Origin: an uncultured Lachnospiraceae bacterium
Lineage (GTDB): Bacteria; Bacillota; Clostridia; Lachnospirales; Lachnospiraceae
Direction of reading: 5' to 3'
Assembly: GCA_910577065.1 (NCBI GenBank)
Contig: CAJTLD010000017.1
Location: 13,378 to 22,230, forward strand
Length of the DNA: 8,853 nt
This document shows, in pieces, positions 1 to 6,002 of this stretch; the stretch's first letter is position 1; each line of letters opens with the position of its first letter. The position numbers and the translations under genes are program-made. Under the pieces are notes generated by a model that was not told the DNA's origin, ran no database searches, and was given only the letters and a program-made list of their open reading frames with translations.

Positions 1-938
1 TGCGCGCCGATATGCATCAGCCGCCACTGCCCAAGTTCATAGTCCTGCAGCTTTACGTCGCCCCGGTCTAAAGCCACCAGAATATCCTGCGCCCACGGCA
101 CCAAAAGCCAGACGATGGTACACCGTTCTTTTGAAACCGCGTCCAGAATAATCTCGGGCGTCGTCCCTTTTAACAAAACCGCCTTGCTTCCGGCACATAA
201 ACTTCCCATCCAGTGAAACTTTGCCCCGGTATGGTAAAGCGGCGGAATGCATAAAAATACGTCGTCCCGCCCGGTCATATGGTGCCGCTGTTCCATCTGC
301 GCCGCCTGAAGCAGGCTTTCGTGGTTATGTAAAATTGCTTTCGGAAAACCTGTCGTACCGGAAGAGAAGTAAATCGCCGCATCGTCTTCGTCCTCAAGAC
401 GGATAAGAGGCGCTTGGCTCGAACAGTCCGCCACCAGTTCCGGGTAACTTTCCGCAAAAGTCGGGCATCCGTCCCCTACATAAATCAACAGCCTGCCTTT
501 GCCAAGTTCTTCTTCAATGGATTCCACACGTCCGATAAATTCCGGCCCAAAAAACAAAATATGCACTTCGGCAAGATCTGCGCAGTACTTTATTTCTTCT
601 GCGGAAAAACGGAAATTAAACGGGACTGCAATAGCGCCCGTCTTTAAGATCCCAAAATAAATGGGAAGCCATTCCAGGCAGTTAAACATTAAAATCGCCA
701 CGCGGTCGCCCTTTTGGATGCCGCGCCCAATCAGCATATTGGCCACGCGGTTGGCTTTTTCATCAAAAATACTCCAGGTAATTTCCCTGCGGTACGCATC
801 CGCAAAGGTCTGCTGCACCAGGTCGTATTCTTTCCAGGTCGTCTTTCGGGTGTCTTTTTCCAAAGGGTTTAGTTCCACCAGGGCAATTTCGTCACTGTAC
901 AGCTTGTGGTTCCTCTCCAGTAAATCTGTCACAGGCAT
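1..938 (-). CDS. AMP-forming acyl-CoA synthetase/ligase (class I adenylate-forming), N-terminal 312 residues, partial
   Basis: This gene reads leftward and its 3' end lies outside the window. Members of the family activate a carboxylic acid with ATP to an acyl-adenylate and usually transfer it to coenzyme A in the cytosol. The visible 312 residues form an uninterrupted frame covering most of the large N-terminal domain. The phosphate-binding loop FSSGTTGFPK is at residues 191-200 and the PPLYHTG motif at 232-238. An LMHIGA segment at 307-312 leads into the adenine-binding region, which is cut off together with the small C-terminal domain. The ATG at 936-938 follows an AAAGGA-type ribosome site about 9 bases upstream. 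An ATG 28 bases further upstream is out of frame. The divergent neighbour is an amidohydrolase, which could suggest joint catabolism of an organic acid, but the substrate (fatty, aromatic or other acid) cannot be read from this fragment. The family call is secure and the substrate is unknown. Confidence 0.93.
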   Translation of the reverse strand, partial: MPVTDLLERNHKLYSDEIALVELNPLEKDTRKTTWKEYDLVQQTFADAYRREITWSIFDEKANRVANMLIGRGIQKGDRVAILMFNCLEWLPIYFGILKTGAIAVPFNFRFSAEEIKYCADLAEVHILFFGPEFIGRVESIEEELGKGRLLIYVGDGCPTFAESYPELVADCSSQAPLIRLEDEDDAAIYFSSGTTGFPKAILHNHESLLQAAQMEQRHHMTGRDDVFLCIPPLYHTGAKFHWMGSLCAGSKAVLLKGTTPEIILDAVSKERCTIVWLLVPWAQDILVALDRGDVKLQDYELGQWRLMHIGA

Positions 939-989
939 AGTCTTGTACTTCCTTTCTCTCTTTCATGTTTTGCTGCAGAACGTCCGATG

Positions 990-1018
990 ATTTTACAATT
1001 TAAACTGTTAAAGCAAAA
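990..1018 (-). promoter_or_regulatory. Possible promoter of the acyl-CoA ligase
   Basis: On the minus strand a TAAAAT -10 box (990-995) lies 17 bases downstream of a poor -35 box, TTTTGC (1013-1018). The -10 matches consensus at five of six positions and the -35 only weakly, so the promoter may depend on an activator or may be elsewhere in the AT-rich region. Confidence 0.35.
995..1008. promoter_or_regulatory. 14-bp near-palindrome, candidate operator
   Basis: ACAATTTAAACTGT pairs with itself at six of seven positions. It overlaps the end of the candidate -10 and the spacer of the leftward ligase promoter, where a repressor would block transcription. No regulator gene is in the window, and AT-rich palindromes of this length can occur by chance. 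Confidence 0.3.
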
Positions 1019-1022
1019 ATTC

Positions 1023-1040
1023 CATGAAACGTTTGACATG
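1023..1040. promoter_or_regulatory. AAACGTTT palindrome over the -35 box, candidate LacI-family operator
   Basis: A perfect 8-bp palindrome AAACGTTT (1027-1034) with a central CG is flanked on both sides by CATG (1023-1026 and 1037-1040). AAACGTTT is the core of many LacI-family operators, and the site resembles a CcpA cre box except that the central CG is shifted by one base. It overlaps the -35 hexamer of the amidohydrolase promoter (1033-1038), a typical repressor position. The regulator is unknown. Confidence 0.4.
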
Positions 1041-1061
1041 CTTATCGGTTTATTTTATCAT
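1033..1061 (+). promoter_or_regulatory. Sigma-A promoter of the amidohydrolase
   Basis: A perfect TTGACA -35 (1033-1038), a 17-base spacer and a TATCAT -10 (1056-1061, five of six) point to transcription starting near 1068. This gives a leader of about 27 bases that includes the AAAGGAG ribosome site at 1078-1084. Confidence 0.8.
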
Positions 1062-1094
1062 ATTATTGTTTGATTGGAAAGGAGATTTTTAACC

Positions 1095-1967
1095 ATGACG
1101 ATTGATTTTCATACGCACACATTTCCGGACAAAATTTCCGGGAACGTCCTTAAGAAGCTCAGCGGTTGTTCACACACGCAGTATTTTACGGACGGCTCCG
1201 TATCGGGCCTTGCCGCTTCCATGAAAGAAGCTTCTATTTCATATTCTGTAAACCTGCCGGTTATGACGGCGGCGGAACAGGTAGAAAAAGTAAACGGAGA
1301 TTTGATTGCAAAAAAAGACTGGCTTTTTTCACAGGGAATTATAACGTTTGGCGGGATGCATCCGGATTACGGGCATTATAAAAATGAGCTGAAACGTTTA
1401 AAAGACAACGGCATTTTGGGGATTAAAATTCATCCTGCCTACCAAAATACGGATATCGACGATATCCGCATGATGCGGATTATAGACGCCGCTTCGGAAC
1501 TTGGTTTGATTGTACTGACACATGCCGGGATTGATATTGGGATATACGACCGCAATTATTCGTCCGTCCGGCAGATTTTAAACGTCGTCGACAGGCTGCG
1601 TCCGCCCAAGCTTGTGCTTGCGCATATGGGAAACTGGGCATGCTGGGACGATGTCGAACGGGATTTATGCGGCGCTTCCGTTTGGTTCGACACCGCGTTT
1701 GCCATCGGGCCGATTACGCAAAATCCAAAAGACCCCGGCGCGCCGTACCAAACCGAAAACCTTTCGGACGAGGCGTTTGTACGCATTGTAAAAAAACCCG
1801 GCGCCTGCCGAATCCTGTTTGCAACGGATTCCCCCTGGGAGTCCCAGAAAGATTATGTGAAAAGGGTCGGGGACATGCCGCTTAGCAAGCGGGAAAAAGA
1901 AATGATTTTTTGGGAAAACGCCGCAAAGCTAATTCAGCACCCGGAACTTATTCCTGCCCGTCTTTAG
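1095..1967 (+). CDS. Amidohydrolase-family metal-dependent hydrolase or decarboxylase (PF04909/ACMSD-like TIM barrel)
   Basis: The 290-residue protein has the pattern of the amidohydrolase superfamily, in which a TIM barrel binds one catalytic metal. Candidate metal ligands are H6 and H8 (FHTH at the first strand), H143 (LTHAG), H177 (LAHMG) and D245 (FATDSPW). A GIKIHP segment (109-114) is also typical of this subfamily. The order HxH, His, His, Asp is that of PF04909 enzymes, which include hydrolases and nonoxidative decarboxylases such as ACMSD. The ATG at 1095 is chosen because AAAGGAG lies 10 bases upstream. A TTG seven codons earlier (1074) would put the ribosome site inside the gene. 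The enzyme should be cytosolic, since no signal peptide is present. It is divergent from an acyl-CoA ligase, and its last 12 codons overlap the acylphosphatase gene on the other strand. The substrate is not assigned. Confidence 0.9.
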   Translation: MTIDFHTHTFPDKISGNVLKKLSGCSHTQYFTDGSVSGLAASMKEASISYSVNLPVMTAAEQVEKVNGDLIAKKDWLFSQGIITFGGMHPDYGHYKNELKRLKDNGILGIKIHPAYQNTDIDDIRMMRIIDAASELGLIVLTHAGIDIGIYDRNYSSVRQILNVVDRLRPPKLVLAHMGNWACWDDVERDLCGASVWFDTAFAIGPITQNPKDPGAPYQTENLSDEAFVRIVKKPGACRILFATDSPWESQKDYVKRVGDMPLSKREKEMIFWENAAKLIQHPELIPARL

Positions 1968-2207
1968 GGGGATTTCTTTGATTTCCATATCGTCAATCCG
2001 GATAAGGTCCTGCCGGCTCATATGAACCAGCAGGGCGTCAATCCCCTCTTCGGTTCCCTGCACCTCCATCTCCACGGTCCCGTCGTCTAAATTGCAAACC
2101 CATCCGCTTAATTTTAACTGCACCGCCGCATAATAAGCCCGGTAGCGGAAACCCACGCCCTGCACTCTGCCAAAAAATATAATATGCCTGCGTATCTGTT
2201 TCTTCAT
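1929..2207 (-). CDS. acyP: Acylphosphatase
   Basis: The 92-residue product is a full-length acylphosphatase, a small cytosolic enzyme that hydrolyses acyl phosphates such as acetyl phosphate or 1,3-bisphosphoglycerate. The signature FFGRVQGVGFRYRA spans residues 11-24 and contains the phosphate-binding loop with catalytic R21. The second signature, GWVCNLDDGTVE (35-46), contains the catalytic asparagine N39. The chain ends in the expected C-terminal strand, NKFRVL. The start ATG (2205-2207) has a strong AAAGGAG ribosome site about 6 bases upstream. The gene converges on the amidohydrolase: its last 12 codons plus stop are antisense to the last 12 codons plus stop of that gene. I found no clear promoter for it in the 96 bases shared with the MATE gene. 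The function is confident from the two signatures and length. Confidence 0.97.
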   Translation of the reverse strand: MKKQIRRHIIFFGRVQGVGFRYRAYYAAVQLKLSGWVCNLDDGTVEMEVQGTEEGIDALLVHMSRQDLIRIDDMEIKEIPLKTGRNKFRVLN

Positions 2208-2240
2208 CTTATTCTCCTTTTTCTGTTCAAAAATTCACTC

Positions 2241-2269
2241 TTGCAATCCCGCCCTTTGCGTACTATGAT
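2241..2269 (+). promoter_or_regulatory. Sigma-A promoter of the MATE exporter gene
   Basis: TTGCAA (2241-2246) and TATGAT (2264-2269) are separated by exactly 17 bases, and a transcript would start about 28 bases before the ATG at 2304. The ribosome site AAGAGGAG (2287-2294) is 9 bases before the start. The reverse complement of the -10 region reads TATCATA, which could also serve leftward transcription toward acyP, but no matching -35 was found there. Confidence 0.8.
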
Positions 2270-2303
2270 AAGAAACATATCTATTTAAGAGGAGCATACT
2301 GCA

Positions 2304-3650
2304 ATGGAACAAAACCTGACAACCGAAAGCCTGCCAAAAACCTTATTCTATTTTTCACTTCCCTATCTTTTGTCCTATTTTTTACAGACGCTGTACGGCA
2401 TGGCGGATTTATTTATCGTCGGACAGTTTTACGGCGTAGCGAGCACCACGGCGGTTTCCATCGGAAGCCAGGCGATGCATATGCTCACCGTTCTCCTGGT
2501 CGGCTTGGCCATGGGCGCGACTATTTTAATCGGCCGGGCAACCGGCGGAGGCGACCGCAAACAGGCCGCCCTTGCAATCGGCAACACGGTTACGCTGTTT
2601 TTATTTCTTTCCGCCGTTTTAACAATCGTCCTTTTGTTTGCCGTAAAGCCCATTACCGCCGTTTTGTCAACGCCCGCCGAAGCGGTTGCGGATACGGCTT
2701 CGTACCTGACGGTCTGTTTTGCCGGAATACCGTTTATTACAGCCTATAATATTATCAGTTCCATCTTCCGGGGACTCGGGGACTCCAGGAGCCCGATGTA
2801 TTTTATTGCCGCCGCATGCGCCGCAAACATCGCCCTTGACTATCTTTTCATTGGAACCATGGGACTTGGCGCGGCAGGCGCGGCGCTTGGCACCATCGCA
2901 GCACAAGCGATAAGCGTCTTTACCGCACTGGCGGTTATTTTAAAGAAAAAGACGGGCGTTCCCCTGTCGTCCAGAGATTTCCGCCCCGATAAGGCCACGA
3001 TGGAAGGGCTTTTAAAAATCGGGATCCCGGTCGCCTTGCAGGACGGCTTTATCCAGATCTCGTTTATCGTAATTACGGTTTTTGCAAACCGGCGCGGGCT
3101 TGACGACGCCGCGGCGGTCGGTATTGTGGAAAAAATAATCGGGATTTTATTCCTGATCCCGTCTACCATGCTTTCTTCCGTATCGGCGCTCTGTGCCCAG
3201 AATATCGGGGCAGGCAAGCATGAACGCGCCCGCCTGGCCCTGCGCTACGCCGCTTTTACCGCCGTCCTTTGGGGCGTTGCCGCCGTCGTTGTCATGCAGT
3301 TTTTTGCAGAGCCGTTTATCGGGCTGTTTACGGAACATACTGCCGTAATTTCTGCCGGAAGCCAGTATATGCGCGGATATGTCTGGGACTGCCTGCTGGC
3401 GGGAATCCATTTTTGCTTCAGCGGTTATTTCTGCGCATACGGATTGTCGGGCATTTCGTTTCTGCACAACTTTATGTCCATCCTGTGCGCGCGCATCCCG
3501 CTCGCCTACTTTGCATCCGTATATTTTACATCCACGCTTCTTCCTATGGGGCTTGCCTCTACCGCAGGCTCCATGCTTTCCGTCCTGATTTGCGCAGGGG
3601 CATATATGAAGCTGGACAAAAAGAACATCATAAATCCCGTTTCAAACTAA
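2304..3650 (+). CDS. MATE family multidrug/cation efflux transporter
   Basis: The 448-residue integral membrane protein is the usual length for the MATE (NorM/DinF/MepA-like) family. These carriers export organic cations, drugs or metabolites across the cytoplasmic membrane using a Na+ or H+ gradient. It shows the two-fold MATE arrangement with about twelve hydrophobic stretches. First-half hallmarks are GMADLFIVGQ (32-41), GLAMGATILIGRATGGG (67-83), FRGLGDSRSP (155-164) and ALDYLFIG (177-184). The second half begins near 237 (KIGIPVALQ) and carries CAQNIGAGK (297-305). The start is fixed by AAGAGGAG 9 bases upstream and a good promoter. It is a single-gene unit, with a divergent acyP gene on its left. 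On its right it meets the GH13 gene tail to tail, with the two stop codons overlapping over 4 bp. No regulator is adjacent, so the substrate cannot be inferred. Confidence 0.95.
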   Translation: MEQNLTTESLPKTLFYFSLPYLLSYFLQTLYGMADLFIVGQFYGVASTTAVSIGSQAMHMLTVLLVGLAMGATILIGRATGGGDRKQAALAIGNTVTLFLFLSAVLTIVLLFAVKPITAVLSTPAEAVADTASYLTVCFAGIPFITAYNIISSIFRGLGDSRSPMYFIAAACAANIALDYLFIGTMGLGAAGAALGTIAAQAISVFTALAVILKKKTGVPLSSRDFRPDKATMEGLLKIGIPVALQDGFIQISFIVITVFANRRGLDDAAAVGIVEKIIGILFLIPSTMLSSVSALCAQNIGAGKHERARLALRYAAFTAVLWGVAAVVVMQFFAEPFIGLFTEHTAVISAGSQYMRGYVWDCLLAGIHFCFSGYFCAYGLSGISFLHNFMSILCARIPLAYFASVYFTSTLLPMGLASTAGSMLSVLICAGAYMKLDKKNIINPVSN

Positions 3651-5542
3651 TTTATTTTTTTCAGGTAGTAAAACCCGTAAGCGGGGATATTTACTCCGCT
3701 TGCGGCCATCTTTTCTTCCGATACCAGATCGATATACGTCCCGTCCGTTTCATGGATCCAGGCCGTCCTGCCGGTCTCGCTGAAGTTAAACAGTGCAAGC
3801 AGCTTTTCCCCTTTATAACACCGTTCCACGCAAAGCACAGACGTATCCCATGTCTCTACTGTACGCGCCTTCGCATCCGCCACAAATACGCTTTCCCGGC
3901 TGCGAATTTCCTCCAGGCGGTTTAATCGTCGGAACAGCTTCCCCTGTACGCTGTCCGGATCCAAAATCCGTCCCGCCAATTCCCAGTTAAATGCGCCGCG
4001 GTGCAGATATCTTGAATCCGCCGCTTTATCCGGATCTTCTTTGTAACTGTAATCGTTTACCTGTCCCACTTCGTCCCCGCTGTAGATGACAGGAATGCCG
4101 GACAGCACAAACATATAGGCATGAAGCATAACATCCATTTGGACCGCCGTCTCCATTGCAGCCGCGTCCTCTTCAAACCCGGCCTTTTCAACTCCGCACA
4201 TGGAAGCGGTTGTCCCACAAAACCTGGCGTCTCCGGTAACCGGATCCGAATTGTAAAGTTCTCCCCGGCTGTTGCTTTCTCCGGCAAGTCCCAAGAAATA
4301 ATCGTTTAAATATTTTTTATGAGCGCGTTCTTCCATTCCTTTAGCGGCAAGCGTTTCATAATCAAGCCCCCACCCGATATCATCATGGCAGCGCAGATAA
4401 TTCAAAAACAGATATTCCCGCGGCAGCCCAAATACAATATCAAGCTGTTTTTTTAAAAGGCTTACATCCCTGGTAGCTACGGTATGCCAGGTCGTCGCCA
4501 TAGTCGTAACATTATAAAGCATATGGCATTCCGGTTTTTCCACCGTACCAAAATACGGCGTTACTTTTTCCGGCTCCATTACCACTTCGCCCAGAAGCAA
4601 AATACCCGGGCAGACAATTTCGCTGATGATCCGCATCAGGCGCACAATCGTATGTACCTGCGGCAGATTCCGGCACTGCGTGTTTAATTCTTTCCAGATA
4701 TAGGGAACCGCGTCAATGCGCATAATATCAATCCCGCGGTTCGCCAGATACAGAAAATAATACATCATTTCATTGAAGACCCTTGGGTTTTTATAGTTTA
4801 AATCCCACTGGTACGGGTAAAACGACGTCATAACAAAATGCTTCTGATCCGGCAGCCAGGTAAAATTGCCGGGAGCCGTAGTCGGAAATACCTGAGGCAC
4901 CGTTTTTTCATACAAAGAAGGAATGTAGGAATTTTCAAAGAAAAAGTAACGGCTCATATATTCCCCGTCCCCTTCGCGCGCCTTTACGGCCCATGCGTGA
5001 TCCTCCGACGTATGATTCATAACAAAATCCATACAGACATGGATGCCTCTTTTGTGGCAGGCTTCCGTTAAGCTTTCCAAATCTTCCATTGTACCCAGGT
5101 CTTTTTGCACCTGTTGAAAGTCTGATACGGCGTATCCTCCGTCGGAACGCCCTTTTGGCGTTTCAAGAAACGGCATCAGATGGATATAGTTGGCTCTGCA
5201 CTTTTCGATATAGGAAAGCTTCTCTTCCACCCCGTTTATGGTTTTGGCAAAATTGTCAATATAAAACATCATGCCTAACATGTCGTTTTGCCTGTACCAT
5301 GCCGGATCCGCTTCGCGCCTGCGATCCAATTCTTTGAGCGCTTCTTTGCGCTCCATATAAAACTGTTTCAGCCGTTCGCACAATTCCGCAAACATAGAGC
5401 CGTTGTCATACAGTTCCATATAAAGCCAGCGCAGTTCGTCGTGATGTTTTTCAAAACGCAATTCAAATTCTTCCGGCAGTCCCGTTTTTGGTTCTGCCGT
5501 TATCTGGATTTCTTCTTTTTTCTTCTTTTTCTTCTTACCCAT
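3647..5542 (-). CDS. GH13 alpha-glucosyl enzyme, amylosucrase-like (GH13_4)
   Basis: The 631-residue protein matches the length and domain order of amylosucrase, which splits sucrose and transfers glucose to build alpha-1,4-glucan. An all-helical N-terminal domain (about 24-90) precedes the (beta/alpha)8 barrel. By comparison with remembered Neisseria polysaccharea amylosucrase, the barrel keeps the SDGG aspartate D134, NH at 176-177, R275 and nucleophile D277 (MRIDAV), acid/base E319 (LGEVV), H386 and D387 (RCHDDIGW), and R511 (DSRYLHR). D134 and R511 would form the pocket-closing salt bridge typical of sucrose-specific members. The B' region (about 392-450) and a C-terminal beta domain are present. 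Where Neisseria has R226 this protein has a proline (TVPQVFP). The N-terminus is odd, with seven consecutive lysines after MGK-start residues M1-G2. No signal peptide is seen, so it should be cytosolic. Sucrose hydrolase activity is an alternative. The ribosome site is weak (AAGGG), and a terminator lies 41 bases upstream. Confidence 0.9.
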   Translation of the reverse strand: MGKKKKKKKEEIQITAEPKTGLPEEFELRFEKHHDELRWLYMELYDNGSMFAELCERLKQFYMERKEALKELDRRREADPAWYRQNDMLGMMFYIDNFAKTINGVEEKLSYIEKCRANYIHLMPFLETPKGRSDGGYAVSDFQQVQKDLGTMEDLESLTEACHKRGIHVCMDFVMNHTSEDHAWAVKAREGDGEYMSRYFFFENSYIPSLYEKTVPQVFPTTAPGNFTWLPDQKHFVMTSFYPYQWDLNYKNPRVFNEMMYYFLYLANRGIDIMRIDAVPYIWKELNTQCRNLPQVHTIVRLMRIISEIVCPGILLLGEVVMEPEKVTPYFGTVEKPECHMLYNVTTMATTWHTVATRDVSLLKKQLDIVFGLPREYLFLNYLRCHDDIGWGLDYETLAAKGMEERAHKKYLNDYFLGLAGESNSRGELYNSDPVTGDARFCGTTASMCGVEKAGFEEDAAAMETAVQMDVMLHAYMFVLSGIPVIYSGDEVGQVNDYSYKEDPDKAADSRYLHRGAFNWELAGRILDPDSVQGKLFRRLNRLEEIRSRESVFVADAKARTVETWDTSVLCVERCYKGEKLLALFNFSETGRTAWIHETDGTYIDLVSEEKMAASGVNIPAYGFYYLKKIN

Positions 5543-5552
5543 CTTCTTACCC
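5531..5552 (-). repeat. 10-bp direct repeat bracketing the GH13 start codon
   Basis: On the minus strand GGGTAAGAAG occurs twice, at 5543-5552 and 5531-5540, separated by two bases. The ATG of the GH13 gene uses those two bases plus the first G of the second copy. The first copy is the leader with the weak ribosome site and the second encodes Gly-Lys-Lys plus one base. It merges into a purine-only run of lysine and glutamate codons. The pattern looks like a local duplication that re-created the start region. Confidence 0.7.
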
Positions 5553-5583
5553 TTCCATTTTCCGTTTTAAAAGAGGACACTGC

Positions 5584-5620
5584 AAAAAACAGGCGGTAAG
5601 GAATCCTCCTTATCACCTGT
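5584..5620 (-). terminator. Rho-independent terminator after the 83-residue gene
   Basis: On the minus strand ACAGGTG (5614-5620) pairs with CGCCTGT (5589-5595) with one G-U pair. After a single A/C mismatch, TAAGGA (5607-5612) pairs with TCCTTA (5597-5602) around a 4-base loop. The stem runs straight into a T tract (5584-5588 plus the last stem base). It lies about 40 bases after the stop of the small membrane protein and 41 bases before the GH13 start, so it could end the upstream transcript or act as an attenuator for GH13. Confidence 0.85.
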
Positions 5621-5629
5621 ATCGGGTCC

Positions 5630-5647
5630 GCCGGAACTTATCCCGGC
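5630..5647 (-). promoter_or_regulatory. GC-rich hairpin preceding the terminator
   Basis: GCCGGGA (5641-5647) and TTCCGGC (5630-5636) form a 7-bp stem, with one G-U pair, around the loop TAAG. It has no T tract. It may stabilise the 3' end of the small-gene mRNA, or be the first element of a two-hairpin leader in front of GH13. Confidence 0.6.
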
Positions 5648-5660
5648 ACGCTCTGTGCGT

Positions 5661-5912
5661 TTATTCCGCCGCTTCTTCTGAAGAAAGCCCATTCATATAT
5701 TCCGTAATCGGATCTAACGTAATCTCCGTTGACTTTATCGGCTGCGCGGATTCCCATTTGATATATCCGGAATATCCGATCCATCCCAAAAGAGCGGCGC
5801 ACAAAACCACGCCTGCCGTACGGATTGCCATTGACTGCGCTTTCTCCTTTTTCAGCGTCTGCTTGCGGTTTGCTTTTTCTTTTTTATAGCGTTCTACTTT
5901 TTCCTGGCTCAT
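5661..5912 (-). CDS. Small single-pass membrane protein, unrecognised
   Basis: I do not recognise a named family for this 83-residue protein. The first 31 residues are hydrophilic and very rich in lysine and arginine. One hydrophobic helix follows at about 32-51 (TAGVVLCAALLGWIGYSGYI). The last 30 residues are acidic and include EYMNGL (71-76). The positive-inside rule predicts a cytosolic N-terminus and an exposed C-terminus. It is a convincing gene because a perfect AAGGAGG ribosome site (5922-5928) sits 9 bases before the ATG, a near-consensus promoter lies just upstream, and a terminator follows the stop. It is therefore a short monocistronic unit between the Gld-like cluster and the GH13 gene on the same strand. 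No cysteine lipobox, enzyme motif or known toxin signature is visible. Its role is unknown. Confidence 0.85.
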   Translation of the reverse strand: MSQEKVERYKKEKANRKQTLKKEKAQSMAIRTAGVVLCAALLGWIGYSGYIKWESAQPIKSTEITLDPITEYMNGLSSEEAAE

Positions 5913-5944
5913 GATAAACAGCCTCCTTAAACACGTTTTCTCCT

Positions 5945-5973
5945 ATTATACAATACTTTTTAAAGATTGTAAA
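5945..5973 (-). promoter_or_regulatory. Strong sigma-A promoter of the 83-residue membrane protein
   Basis: On the minus strand TTTACA (5968-5973, five of six) and TATAAT (5945-5950, six of six) are separated by 17 bases. Transcription would begin near 5938, about 26 bases before the ATG. This is the best promoter in the window and shows that the small gene is expressed independently of the upstream cluster. It may also supply read-through transcription for GH13. Confidence 0.88.
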
Positions 5974-6002
5974 ATAAAATCCAACGGAAAATCTGGTATT
6001 TT

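Noticed and set aside
661..990. Plus-strand open frame antisense to the acyl-CoA ligase
   Set aside because: It overlaps the confidently recognised ligase N-terminus and has no family motifs. Its hydrophobic look comes from antisense reading of ligase codons.
2840..3217. Minus-strand open frame antisense to the MATE gene
   Set aside because: It is fully contained in a well-supported transporter gene, has no ribosome site, and its composition is explained by the complementary codons.
3671..3690. CCCG/CGGG hairpin with T run near the GH13 3' end
   Set aside because: The stem is four pairs and lies inside conserved coding sequence (the PAYGFYYL region), so it is probably incidental.
3269..3925. 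Long plus-strand open frame (218 codons) across the MATE end and GH13 3' part
   Set aside because: It lies in another frame of the MATE gene and antisense to GH13, has no ribosome site, and its translation is an arginine- and cysteine-rich shadow without any recognisable motif.
5488..5889. Plus-strand open frame over the hairpin region and the 83-residue gene
   Set aside because: It overlaps the antisense of two supported genes and the terminator, lacks a ribosome site, and resembles no known protein.
5974..6002. Possible terminator after the 143-residue gene
   Set aside because: The T-rich stretch has only a three- or four-pair CCA/TGG stem, too weak to call. It directly adjoins the promoter of the next gene.
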